Part shown: in pieces, positions 55,608 to 64,000 of the stretch | How the letters are laid out: every line of letters starts with the position of its first letter | Position numbering within the stretch: position 1 is the first letter of the stretch | Source of the DNA: Rhizobium sp. S152 | GTDB taxonomy: Bacteria > Pseudomonadota > Alphaproteobacteria > Rhizobiales > Rhizobiaceae | Assembly (NCBI RefSeq): GCF_030380735.1 | Contig: NZ_JAUDRZ010000009.1 | Coordinates: forward strand, 124,001-188,000 | DNA: 64,000 nucleotides | Direction: 5' to 3' | Position numbers and translations under genes: made by a program | The notes under the pieces: generated by a model | Seen by the model: the letters and a program-made list of their open reading frames with translations, nothing else | The model's database searches: none | What the model was told of the DNA's origin: nothing

Positions 55608-58604
55608 CTAGTGCGCCTCGTCCCAGTTGGTGGCCGCGCGCGCATCGACCTTCAGCGGCACACGCATTTCGAGTGCCGGCATGGTGGCGTTTTCCATCAC
55701 CGAAACGATCGTGGGCATGGCCTTGTCGACATCGGCGTCCTCGACCTCGAAGATCAGTTCGTCGTGTACCTGCAGCAGCATCCGCACCCGGTCGCCAAGC
55801 CCCGATTCGGCAAGCGCCGGCTCGATCTTGATCATCGCCCGGCGGATCACGTCCGCTGCCGAGCCCTGGATCGGCGCGTTGATCGCCGCGCGCTCGTTGA
55901 AGGCGCGCACCGAGGGGTTCGAGGAGCGAATCTCCGGATAGTTGATTCGCCGCCCGAAGATCGTCTCGACATAGCCCTTGTCGCGCGCCTGCTGCTTGGT
56001 GCTGTCCATGTAGTCGCGAATGCCGGGGAAGCGCTCGAAATAGCGCTTGATATAGTCGCCCGCTTCCGAGCGCTCGATGGAGAGCTGGTTGGCTAGGCCG
56101 AACGCGGAGATGCCGTAGATGATGCCGAAGTTGATCGCCTTGGCGCGGCGACGCACCTCGGATGGCATCCCCTCGACGGGAACCCCGAACATCTCCGAGG
56201 CCGTCATCGCGTGAATGTCGATCCCGTCGGCAAACGCCTGCGTCAGCTGCGGGATTTCGGCGACGTGGGCGAGCACGCGCAGCTCGATCTGGCTGTAGTC
56301 GGCCGAGATCAGCTTGTGGCCCGGCGTCGAGATGAAGGCGGTGCGAATCTTGCGGCCTTCGGCGGTACGCACAGGAATGTTCTGCAGGTTGGGCTCGGAA
56401 GAGGAAAGCCGCCCCGTCGTCGTCGATGCCAGCGAGTAGGAGGTATGCACCCGTTTCGTCTGCGGGTGCACATAGCCCGGCAGCGCGTCGGTGTAGGTGG
56501 ATTTCAGCTTGGTCAGCTGCCGCCAGTCGACGATCTTGCGCGGCAGTTCCAGCCCGGCCGCCGCCAGATCCTCCAGCACGCTGGCCGAGGTCGACCATTG
56601 CCCGGTCTTGGTCTTCGAGCCGCCGGCAAGGCCCATCTTGCCAAACAAAATGTCGCCCAGCTGCTTCGGCGAGCCGATGTTGAAGCGCTCGCCGGCCAGC
56701 TGGTAGATCTCGTCCTCCAGCCGCGCCGCGCCCTGCGCCAGCTCGCCCGAGAGACGCGACAGGATCTGCCGGTCGACGGTGATCCCACGCTCTTCCATGT
56801 GCGCCAGAACAGGCAGCAGCGGCCGCTCCAGCCGCTCGTAGACCGATGTCAGCTTCTCCGCCGCCAGTCTGGGCTTCAGCACCATCCAGAGCCTGAGCGT
56901 CACATCGGCATCCTCGGCCGCGTAATGCGTTGCGCGGTCGATATCGACGAGGTCGAAGGAGACGTTCGACTTGCCGCTGCCGGCCACGTCCTTGTAGGCG
57001 ATCGGCTTGTGGTTGAGAAACTTCTCCGACAGCGGATCCATGCCATGCGCGCCGGTGCCGGCGTCGAGCACGTAGGAGATCAGCATAGTGTCGTCGAAGT
57101 TCTTCGTCTCGACGCCGTAGCGCTTCATCAAGAGGTAGTCGTATTTCAGGTTCTGCGCGACCTTGAGCACCGACTGGTCCTCGAGCAGCGCCTTCAGTCG
57201 CGGCAGCGCGTCGCGCATCGGGATCTGGTTTTCGGCCATGCCGCCACCGAGCAGGTCGCCGACGCCGGTCTTGTGGCCGAGCGGCACATAGGCGGCGCGG
57301 ATGTTGATACCCGTCGGGCTCTTCGCGTTATCGGCGATCGCCATCGAGAAGCCGACGAGCTCGGCCTGCATGGCGTCGAGCGAGGTCGTCTCGGTGTCGA
57401 AACCGATCACGCCGGTCTCGCGCGCATCGGCGATCCATTTGTCGAGCGTCGCGACATCGCGGATCGTCACGTAGCGCGAATGGTCGAAGGGCAGGTTGGC
57501 GAAGGCGTCTGCGCGCGAATTGGCGAAATCGGATGGCGTGAAGCTGCCCTCGGGGGCGGTGCCGTTCACCTTGGCAGGGACGGCCACGGCGTCGCCGACG
57601 ATATCAGGCGTTCCGCCGGCAACCGGCGCAGGCTCGGCGACGTCGAGATCAGGGCCATGCGCATTGGCGCCCCACTCGACCGGCACGTCCACGGCGTCGA
57701 TCGCGCTCGCATCACAGTTGCAGGCATCGGCGACGCGCCGCGTCAGGCTGGTGAACTGCATAGCTTTCAGGAAGCCGATCAGCTTCGGCCCGTCCTGGTT
57801 CTCCAGTACGAGATTCTCCAGGGCAAGCTCCAGCGGCACATCGGTTCTAAGGCGAACCAGCTCGCGCGACAGCCGCGCCTTGTCGGCATTCTCGATGATC
57901 GTCTGCCGGCGCTTCTCCTGCTTGATCTCGGTGGCGCGCTCGAGCAGCGTGTCGAGGTCGCCATATTCGGCCAGCAGCGTCGCCGCTGTCTTCGGACCGA
58001 TGCCGGGGATACCAGGGACATTGTCGACGGAATCGCCGGTCATCGCTTGCAGGTCGATCATCTTTTCCGGCGGCACGCCCCATTTCTCGATCACATCGGG
58101 AACGCCGATCTGCTTGTCCTTCATGCTGTCGTACATGTGGACATTGGGGGTGACGAGCTGCATCAGGTCCTTGTCGGAGGAGACGATCGTCACGTCGGCG
58201 CCGGTGGCTTCCGCCTGCCGCGCATAGGTGGCGATGATGTCGTCGGCCTCGAAGCCCTCGGTTTCGATGCAGGGCAGGTTGAAGGCGCGCGTCGCCTGGC
58301 GGATCAGCCCGAACTGCGGGATCAGCTCTTCCGGCGGCGCCGAGCGGTTTGCCTTGTAGGCGTCGTAGAGGTCCTTGCGGAAGGTCTTCGACGAATAGTC
58401 GAAGATGACCGCCAGATGCGTCGGCGTCACGCCCACCGATGTGTCGCGCGCCTCGGTCAGGAGCTTCCACAGCATGTTGCAGAAACCCGAGACGGCGCCG
58501 ACAGGCAAGCCATCGGATTTGCGCGTCAGCGGCGGCAGGGCATGGAAGGCTCGAAAGATGAATCCGGAGCCGTCGACAAGAAAGAGATGATCGCCTTTTT
58601 TCAT
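55608..58604 (-). CDS. polA: DNA polymerase I
   Basis: A 998-residue polymerase with all three modules: 5'-3' exonuclease (residues about 5-290, HLFLVDGSGFIFRAFHALPP start and MTGDSVDNVPG), 3'-5' exonuclease (FDTETTSLDAM near residue 385, with the DEDD residues visible) and polymerase (motif A SADYSQIELR, motif B RRRAKAINFGIIYG, motif C VHDELIFEVED). It fills repair gaps and removes RNA primers. The start ATG 58604 (MKKGDH) is standard; a further open stretch to 58757 has no family likeness. The stop lies inside a GACGAGGCGC/GCGCCTCGTC palindrome (55597-55622). Confidence 0.97.
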   Translation of the reverse strand: MKKGDHLFLVDGSGFIFRAFHALPPLTRKSDGLPVGAVSGFCNMLWKLLTEARDTSVGVTPTHLAVIFDYSSKTFRKDLYDAYKANRSAPPEELIPQFGLIRQATRAFNLPCIETEGFEADDIIATYARQAEATGADVTIVSSDKDLMQLVTPNVHMYDSMKDKQIGVPDVIEKWGVPPEKMIDLQAMTGDSVDNVPGIPGIGPKTAATLLAEYGDLDTLLERATEIKQEKRRQTIIENADKARLSRELVRLRTDVPLELALENLVLENQDGPKLIGFLKAMQFTSLTRRVADACNCDASAIDAVDVPVEWGANAHGPDLDVAEPAPVAGGTPDIVGDAVAVPAKVNGTAPEGSFTPSDFANSRADAFANLPFDHSRYVTIRDVATLDKWIADARETGVIGFDTETTSLDAMQAELVGFSMAIADNAKSPTGINIRAAYVPLGHKTGVGDLLGGGMAENQIPMRDALPRLKALLEDQSVLKVAQNLKYDYLLMKRYGVETKNFDDTMLISYVLDAGTGAHGMDPLSEKFLNHKPIAYKDVAGSGKSNVSFDLVDIDRATHYAAEDADVTLRLWMVLKPRLAAEKLTSVYERLERPLLPVLAHMEERGITVDRQILSRLSGELAQGAARLEDEIYQLAGERFNIGSPKQLGDILFGKMGLAGGSKTKTGQWSTSASVLEDLAAAGLELPRKIVDWRQLTKLKSTYTDALPGYVHPQTKRVHTSYSLASTTTGRLSSSEPNLQNIPVRTAEGRKIRTAFISTPGHKLISADYSQIELRVLAHVAEIPQLTQAFADGIDIHAMTASEMFGVPVEGMPSEVRRRAKAINFGIIYGISAFGLANQLSIERSEAGDYIKRYFERFPGIRDYMDSTKQQARDKGYVETIFGRRINYPEIRSSNPSVRAFNERAAINAPIQGSAADVIRRAMIKIEPALAESGLGDRVRMLLQVHDELIFEVEDADVDKAMPTIVSVMENATMPALEMRVPLKVDARAATNWDEAH

Positions 58605-58784
58605 GGTCGCATGGATAGCGCGACGGCCGGGCGAGGTCCATATAAAGTTAGCGCACAAAGCCTTTGCGCACATGCTTGAACGCGCCGGAAAACTACGAGA
58701 AACAGCTGTAACCCCTCGATGGCTGCGGCTTGTTTCGCGCGTTTTTCGCCCATACATTAGGCTCGCGTTGAACGAGAGCCCGCG

Positions 58785-59267
58785 ATGTCTGGAGAACCTG
58801 AATCTCAGAGATATTTATTCAACCAGATCTCCATGCTGATCGACGGCATGAAGGGGTTGAATACTCAGATCGCCCGGCAGGTCGATGCGATGGGAAGGTA
58901 CGACGTCGAGTTCACCAAGCTCGGGCGTTCCATGGCCAGGTTCGAGAGCGAGCTGATCGATCTCAGGGTTGATATGGGAAAGGTGAAGCTGGAAGTTGGC
59001 CGGTTACGGACGGAGGTGGGTGAGTTTCGTTCGGAGATGCAAGCTCGGCTCGACGCGATCCTGAAGCGCATAGACGACTTGGATGGTCGCACGCATGACA
59101 TCGCCGATCATGTCCAGGAACTGCGTTCCGACAGCCTGCGCCAGTACAATGAAGTGATCAACGCCGTGCAGGACAGTCATCGGAACCGGATGTCCCTGAA
59201 CAACCTTGAAGACCGTGTCGCCGAGCTTGAACGCCTTGTCGGCCTGCGTCCGCCACCGGTGGCGTGA
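58785..59267 (+). CDS. Coiled-coil protein of unknown function
   Basis: A 160-residue protein with no signal peptide or membrane helix. Residues about 40-110 follow a heptad pattern (RFESELIDLRVDMGKVKLEV and onward) with frequent Leu/Ile and charged residues, typical of a parallel coiled coil; a second helical part with RMSLNNLEDRVAELERLVGL ends the protein. It is read divergently from polA across 180 bp and is followed by a small-RNA locus. No family named. Confidence 0.75.
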   Translation: MSGEPESQRYLFNQISMLIDGMKGLNTQIARQVDAMGRYDVEFTKLGRSMARFESELIDLRVDMGKVKLEVGRLRTEVGEFRSEMQARLDAILKRIDDLDGRTHDIADHVQELRSDSLRQYNEVINAVQDSHRNRMSLNNLEDRVAELERLVGLRPPPVA

Positions 59268-59361
59268 GTCCGGCGAAGCGCGCTCACCAGACTGTTACTA
59301 AAATGTAATAGTCAATTCTTTTCTTTCCCTTGAAAAGCCACATTCGGATTCACAAATGATA

Positions 59362-59518
59362 CTCACCGGCGACTGATCAATTTGGTCGCGCCGAGGGTCT
59401 GATAGCCGGCTCGTCCCCCGCCGCGTCGGACTTGGACAAAGGCCTAACCCCCTCTCCGGGCCTTTGTCCCCAATTCAAGCCGCCATAGCCAACCTCCAGG
59501 CTATGGCGGCTTTGTTTT
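59362..59518 (+). ncRNA. Three-hairpin small RNA, probably alpha-r7 family
   Basis: Three stem-loops in a row, the last a full terminator. Stem 1: CGGCGAC (59367-59373) with GTCGCGCCG (59385-59393). Stem 2: a perfect 11-bp helix, 59434-59444 with 59459-59469, and a C-rich loop holding ACCCCCTCTCC. Stem 3: a perfect 14-bp helix, 59477-59490 with 59500-59513, loop AACCTCCA, then TTTGTTTTT. Both C-rich loops could pair with ribosome sites (anti-Shine-Dalgarno). The place downstream of polA and the architecture fit alpha-r7 (Smr7C/Sra03) of Sinorhizobium from memory. The exact 5' end is inferred. Confidence 0.7.
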
Positions 59519-59620
59519 TCTGCTCTATGTCTCCAAATTCGGGCCTTCGGCATGTCTTTTGATGCCTCGCTTACGAATTGTTGCATTGTTCGGGATCGGG
59601 TTTTGCGCCTAATTGCTCAG

Positions 59621-60052
59621 ATGGGATTGAAGAGAATGGATTCCGGAGCCTACCTCGCCAGCCAGCTGGCCAAGGGCTTTGCCCGTTCGCTGCAGCAGCG
59701 CGCGGCGCGGCTCGGCTTTTCTCCCGGCCAGTTTCCGATCCTGCTCGAACTATGGGCCGAGGACGGCCTGACGCAAAAGCAGCTTCTGGCGCGCGTCGAT
59801 ATCGAACAGGCGACGATGGCCAATACGCTTTCGCGCATGGTCCGCGACGGTCTGATAGACCGCCGCCCGCACCCGTCGGACAAGCGCGCGCAGCTGATCT
59901 TCCTGACCGAGAAGGCGAGGGTCATGCGCGAGGATGCCGTCGAGGCCTCGCGCGAGGCCGATCACGCGCTGTTCGAGGGCTTCAAGAGCTTCGAGCGCGA
60001 GCTGACGCTGGAATATATCCGCCGCCTTCTCGACAATGCCAAGAAGCTTTGA
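59621..60052 (+). CDS. MarR-family transcriptional regulator
   Basis: A 143-residue winged-helix protein: QFPILLELWAEDGLTQKQLLARVDIEQATMANTLSRMVRDGLIDRR (in part) covers the DNA-binding helices near residues 45-90, and the wing PSDKRAQLIFLTEKA follows. The N- and C-terminal helices form the dimer. ATG 59621 and ATG 59636 are both possible starts. It controls unknown targets, perhaps itself. It is convergent with the GGDEF/EAL gene. Confidence 0.9.
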   Translation: MGLKRMDSGAYLASQLAKGFARSLQQRAARLGFSPGQFPILLELWAEDGLTQKQLLARVDIEQATMANTLSRMVRDGLIDRRPHPSDKRAQLIFLTEKARVMREDAVEASREADHALFEGFKSFERELTLEYIRRLLDNAKKL

Positions 60053-60080
60053 GACCAAGAAGCTTTGAGGCCGACGAACG

Positions 60081-62468
60081 CTACTTCGCTGGTGCCTTCA
60101 TCGCCAACACCTGCGCAGCACCGCGCTCCCCACCGTGCACGGAGAGAAAGTTGGCGCGCGCCGCGAGCTTGACGCTCGGCTCGATATCGGGCTTGCCGAA
60201 CAACAACCCCTGCATCTGCCCGCAGCCTTCCTCCACCACGATCTGCCGCTGCAGTTCGGTCTCCACGCCTTCCGTTACCACCTGGATGCCGAGGCTGTGG
60301 CCGAGGCCGATGATGGCGCGCACGATCGAGCGCGCGGCGGCGTCGTGCTCGAGCACGCCGGTAAAGCTGCGGTCCACCTTGATCTTGTCGAACGGCAGCG
60401 CGCGCAGGTTCGATAGCGAGCAGAAGCCGGTGCCGAAATCGTCCATGACGATCCGCACCCCGAGCTTGTGCAGCCGCATCAGGGTGGCGATCACGCCGTT
60501 TCGGTCGCGCATGAAGGCGGCTTCCGTCACCTCCAGTTCCAGCCGCTGCGGCGGCAGCCCCGTCTCGTCGAGAATGGCCGTGATCCGCTCGCACAGATTG
60601 GGCAGCATGAACTGCACCGGCGAGACATTGACGGCGATCGTGAGCGGCTTCGGCCAGAGTGCCGCCTCCGCGCAGGCCTGACGCAGTACCCACTCTCCGA
60701 GCTGCACGATCGCGCCGCTCTCCTCGGCGATGGCGATGAACACCTCAGGCTCGCTGATGCCGTGGCCCGGGCGGTTCCAGCGTATCAGCGCCTCGTAGCC
60801 GGTGATGGCGCCGCTGCCGCTGTCGAGGATCGGCTGGTAGTTGACGTAGAGCTGGTTGCGGGTGATCGCATGGCGCAGTTCCGCCTCGATCTGCCGGCGC
60901 GCCCGCACCGCCTCGTCCATTTCGGCATCGAAGAAACAGGCCTTGCCGCGACCGGCATGCTTGGCGCGGTAGAGCGCCGTATCGGCATTGTCGCAAAGCT
61001 CTTCCGCCGTGCGCCCGTCTATCGGATAGACGGCGATGCCGAGGCTGGCGCCGACGGCCGTCGGATCACGAGCGACGTCCATTTCCGCTGCCAGCCCGTC
61101 GAGGATCTGTCCGGCGAGCTTCTGCGCCGCTTCCGGCTGCGGCTTGCCGGTCTGGATGATCGCGAACTCGTCGCCGCCCAGCCGCGCCACCGTGTCGCCG
61201 TCGCCGGCGACCCGTTTCAGGATCGCCGCCACCCTGCAGAGGATACGGTCGCCCTCGGCATGGCCGAAGATGTCGTTCACGGCCTTGAAACGATCGAGGT
61301 CGAGGCAGAAGATCGCGATCTGTGAACGCTTGCGCTCGGCCATCTGCAGCGCGTGACGCAGTCGCGTGTCGTAGAGCGAGCGGTTGGTCAGCCCCGTCAG
61401 CACGTCGTGATGGGCGAGATGCTCGATCATCTCCTCGGCGCGCTTGCGCTCGGTCAGGTCGCGCACCACGAGCACCTGGCAGTTGCGGCCGCGATAGATC
61501 ATCCGCCGCGTCATGATGTCGACCGGGATTTCCGTTTCGTCGCGCGCCGTCAGCGAGGCTTCCTGGTGTCGTGTCTCGCCACCGCTTTCGGCAAGCGCCA
61601 GCACCGAGCTCGGCAGGTTGCCGCGCAGCTCCGCCAGCGACCAGCCGGACATCTCCTGGAACCGTTCGTTGGCATCCATGATCCGGCCTTCGTGGAGAAC
61701 CAGCAGCCCCTCCATCGACGCATTGGCGAGGCCGCGCAGATCCGTAAGGTGGCTGGCAAGGAAGACGGCACTCAGCGCCGCCAGGATGAGGGCGGTCGAC
61801 ACCGCCATGACGATGCCGGCGAGCGTCTTGGTTTCGAGCAGCGTCGCGGTCACCAGCCGTCCCGGCTGCGGCACCAGCATGATCGTACTCATCGAGGTGA
61901 AGTGGATCGCCGCGATCGCCAGCACCATGATGACGGCCGCAACCAGTACGCGCCGCGTCCCCTTCAGTTCGCGAAAGGCGAAGAAGGCCGCGCTTGCCAG
62001 CGCCATGCCGATGAGAAGCGCAATCATTGTCGACGTGGGGTTGTAGACGATGTCGACGGTTTCTTCGATCGCCTGCATCCCCGTCATGTGCATCGAGCAG
62101 ATGCCGATCGCCATGATCAGGCCGCCGCCGGCAAAGGCGTAAGGGCTTTCCCATTCGGTGGCGACGAGGATCGCCAGCCAGGAGGCGCCGATGGAAAGTA
62201 CGACCGAGAGCGCCGTCATGCCGACGCCATAGGAGATCGGGAACGCGCCGTCATAGGCGAGCATGGCGATGAAGTGCGTGGCCCATATGCCAACGCCGCA
62301 GGCGAGAGCCGAGGCCGCCATCCAGCTGCGCTGCTGGCCGGGGTCGCACTCCCCGGCGCGGAACAGAAGCAGCATGGCGGCGAGATTGCCGATCAGGCAG
62401 ACGATGACGGCAGCCACGATCAGGCGCCAGTCATGGTTGTCACGTATACAGGCGAGGACCGAAAACAT
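60081..62468 (-). CDS. MHYT-PAS-GGDEF-EAL cyclic-di-GMP signalling protein
   Basis: A 795-residue membrane protein. An MHYT domain (seven helices in the first 245 residues) shows three repeats of an M/T-H-F/M-x-x-M motif (ATHFIAML, CSMHMTGM, AIHFTSMS), thought to bind copper or gas. A PAS domain follows (about 250-365), then a GGDEF domain with intact RLGGDEFAI near residue 460 and an EAL domain with GYEALIRW near residue 575. Both catalytic sites look complete, so it may make and break c-di-GMP. The start ATG 62468 has GGAGG upstream. Confidence 0.93.
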   Translation of the reverse strand: MFSVLACIRDNHDWRLIVAAVIVCLIGNLAAMLLLFRAGECDPGQQRSWMAASALACGVGIWATHFIAMLAYDGAFPISYGVGMTALSVVLSIGASWLAILVATEWESPYAFAGGGLIMAIGICSMHMTGMQAIEETVDIVYNPTSTMIALLIGMALASAAFFAFRELKGTRRVLVAAVIMVLAIAAIHFTSMSTIMLVPQPGRLVTATLLETKTLAGIVMAVSTALILAALSAVFLASHLTDLRGLANASMEGLLVLHEGRIMDANERFQEMSGWSLAELRGNLPSSVLALAESGGETRHQEASLTARDETEIPVDIMTRRMIYRGRNCQVLVVRDLTERKRAEEMIEHLAHHDVLTGLTNRSLYDTRLRHALQMAERKRSQIAIFCLDLDRFKAVNDIFGHAEGDRILCRVAAILKRVAGDGDTVARLGGDEFAIIQTGKPQPEAAQKLAGQILDGLAAEMDVARDPTAVGASLGIAVYPIDGRTAEELCDNADTALYRAKHAGRGKACFFDAEMDEAVRARRQIEAELRHAITRNQLYVNYQPILDSGSGAITGYEALIRWNRPGHGISEPEVFIAIAEESGAIVQLGEWVLRQACAEAALWPKPLTIAVNVSPVQFMLPNLCERITAILDETGLPPQRLELEVTEAAFMRDRNGVIATLMRLHKLGVRIVMDDFGTGFCSLSNLRALPFDKIKVDRSFTGVLEHDAAARSIVRAIIGLGHSLGIQVVTEGVETELQRQIVVEEGCGQMQGLLFGKPDIEPSVKLAARANFLSVHGGERGAAQVLAMKAPAK

Positions 62469-62673
62469 AAGCCACCTCCGACAGTTACGCGACAAGGCTA
62501 TTCGACCGCTTCCTAAATAACCGTAAATTGCATTAGCGATTCTTTACTCTCTGAATTGATGCGGTGATCGATGCTGCGCCGGGTAAGCTCCCGATAAGCC
62601 TAAACGTCTTTTTCGGCTCGAAAGCGTCGGGCGTTTGGTCTATCGTCCGCGCGAATTTCGAAAGGAGTCGGAA

Positions 62674-64000
62674 ATGACTGACATTACGCCGGTGCTTGCG
62701 CGCGCGGACGAGAATTTGCCATCGAGCCTGGACAAGCTGTTCGAGCTTCTGCGGATCAAGTCGATCTCGACCGATCCGGCCTTCAAGGGCGAGTGCCGCA
62801 AGGGTGCGGAGTGGCTTACCGAATATCTGCGCACGCTCGGTTTCGACGCGTCGGTGCGTGATACTCCCGGCCACCCGATGGTCGTCGCCCACCACGACGG
62901 CGCCACCGCCGATGCGCCGCATCTCTTGTTTTATGGCCACTATGACGTGCAGCCGGTCGATCCGATCGAACTCTGGGAAAACGATCCCTTCGAGCCGGCG
63001 GTCAAGGATGCCGGCAACGGCCGCAAGATCCTCACCGGCCGCGGCACCGCCGACGACAAAGGCCAGCTGATGACCTTCGTCGAGGCCTGCCGCGCCTACA
63101 AGGACGTTATGGGATCGCTGCCCTGCCGCATCACCATCCTGTTCGAGGGCGAGGAGGAATCCGGCTCACCGTCGCTGAAGCCGTTCCTCGAAGCCAATGC
63201 CGAGGAGCTGCGCGCCGATTACGCTCTGGTCTGCGATACCAGCATGTGGGACCGCGACACGCCCGCTGTCGCCTCGGCGCTGCGCGGCCTGGTCGGCGAG
63301 GAAGTTGTGATCTCGGCCGCCGACCGTGACCTGCACTCCGGCCTGTTCGGCGGCGCGGCCGCCAACCCGATCCACATTCTGACGTCCATCCTCGCCGGCT
63401 TGCACGACGAGACCGGCCGCATCACGCTCGATGGCTTCTATGACGGCGTCGAGGAAACACCGGAAAACGTCAAGGCGTCCTGGGAGACGCTGGGCACGAC
63501 GGCGGAAAGCTTCCTCGGCGAAGTCGGCCTGTCGATCCCCTCGGGCGAAAAGGGCCGCTCGGTGCTGGAACTGACCTGGGCACGCCCGACCGCCGAGATC
63601 AACGGTATCTGGGGCGGCTATACCGGCGAGGGCTTCAAGACCGTCATCGCCGCCAAGGCCTCCGCCAAGGTCTCTTTTCGCCTCGTCGGCACGCAGGATC
63701 CGGCCGCCATCCGCGAAAGCTTCCGCTCCTATGTGAAGTCGAAGATCCCCGGAGATTGCTCGGTCGAGTTCCACCCGCATGGCGGCTCGCCGGCGATTCA
63801 TCTCGCCTATGATTCGCCGGCGTTGACGAAAGCCAAGACGGCGCTCTCCGACGAGTGGCCGAAGCCCGCCGTCGTCATCGGCATGGGCGGCTCGATCCCG
63901 ATCGTCGGCGACTTCCAGAAGATGCTCGGCATGGAATCGCTGCTGGTCGGCTTCGGCCTCAGCGACGACCGCATCCACTCGCCCAACGAGAAATACGAGC
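62674..64000 (+). CDS. M20-family dipeptidase, 3' end cut by window
   Basis: A metallopeptidase with the M20/ArgE fold; 442 residues are seen before the window ends, with no stop. The metal motif FYGHYDVQP is near residue 88, RGTADDKGQ near residue 125 with the bridging Asp, FEGEEESGS near residue 158 with the catalytic Glu, and SAADRDLHSGLFGGAA near residue 210 in the lid. It probably cleaves di- or small peptides, or N-acyl amino acids. AAAGGAG lies upstream of ATG 62674. Confidence 0.9.
   Translation, partial: MTDITPVLARADENLPSSLDKLFELLRIKSISTDPAFKGECRKGAEWLTEYLRTLGFDASVRDTPGHPMVVAHHDGATADAPHLLFYGHYDVQPVDPIELWENDPFEPAVKDAGNGRKILTGRGTADDKGQLMTFVEACRAYKDVMGSLPCRITILFEGEEESGSPSLKPFLEANAEELRADYALVCDTSMWDRDTPAVASALRGLVGEEVVISAADRDLHSGLFGGAAANPIHILTSILAGLHDETGRITLDGFYDGVEETPENVKASWETLGTTAESFLGEVGLSIPSGEKGRSVLELTWARPTAEINGIWGGYTGEGFKTVIAAKASAKVSFRLVGTQDPAAIRESFRSYVKSKIPGDCSVEFHPHGGSPAIHLAYDSPALTKAKTALSDEWPKPAVVIGMGGSIPIVGDFQKMLGMESLLVGFGLSDDRIHSPNEKYE

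Noticed and set aside
55597-55622. Palindrome at the end of polA as an intrinsic terminator
   Set aside because: The stem is perfect, but on the minus strand it is followed by A's, not T's, and it overlaps the stop codon; kept only as a remark.
56211-58679. 822-codon plus-strand open frame opposite polA
   Set aside because: Antisense shadow of polA; composition is Arg/His-rich and no start signal or family motif is present.

Overview
The window is about 64 kb of high-GC chromosomal sequence that reads as a member of the Rhizobiaceae (Rhizobium/Agrobacterium type). The reasons are gene content and order: a BMP-type nucleoside ABC operon joined to cdd, a purine nucleoside phosphorylase, deoC and deoA; yejABEF back to back with mepA; the run mgsA-glk-ABC exporter-dapB-gpmA; a C-P lyase (phn) gene set with rhizobial accessory members; and polA followed by a three-hairpin small RNA that looks like the alpha-r7 family. 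Codon use is uniform, with no insertion sequences and no CRISPR array. The first gene (upp) and the last (an M20 peptidase) run off the ends.

Layout. 0-9.2 kb: nucleoside salvage. A minus-strand operon runs from a BMP lipoprotein-like binding protein through an ATPase and two permeases into cytidine deaminase, purine nucleoside phosphorylase, deoxyribose-phosphate aldolase and thymidine phosphorylase, so uptake and breakdown of nucleosides are made together. upp lies convergent on the plus strand. 9.4-18.3 kb: tRNA-Ser(GGA), a two-HAMP chemoreceptor, several small envelope or unknown genes, an MFS transporter, a family 25 glycosyltransferase, pncB and a ghrA-like dehydrogenase. 18.3-25.0 kb: the microcin C/peptide importer yejABEF, with a PIN toxin-antitoxin pair lodged between yejE and yejF. 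25.2-32.7 kb: mepA, mgsA, glk, an MsbA-like exporter, dapB, gpmA, then a divergent HxlR regulator/SDR pair and a broken antitoxin-like gene.

32.9-50.0 kb: phosphonate use, in two blocks. Block one is the repressor gene phnF divergent from phnGHIJKL and a hexapeptide transferase. Block two is the importer phnCDE1E2 followed by a DUF1045 2H-phosphoesterase-like gene, phnM and phnN. Between them sits a 3.7-kb group of unrelated genes: a small unknown protein, an RNase HI homologue, rsgA, a NYN-domain putative RNase and a PIN-domain protein. phnP is not seen in the window, and the DUF1045 protein is a sensible candidate to do its job.

50.4-64 kb: a MATE exporter, an AbrB/PIN toxin-antitoxin pair, an FtsK-type translocase without visible membrane segments, polA, a coiled-coil protein, the small RNA, a MarR regulator, an MHYT-PAS-GGDEF-EAL protein and the start of an M20 dipeptidase.

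The least explained signals are the structured leader in front of the NYN gene, whose terminator-like hairpin holds the only plausible ribosome binding site; the toxin-antitoxin pair overlapping yejF; a 14-bp perfect palindrome in the yejA/mepA divergent region; and the PhnP-substitute question. Family names come from reading motifs by eye; no database search was possible.
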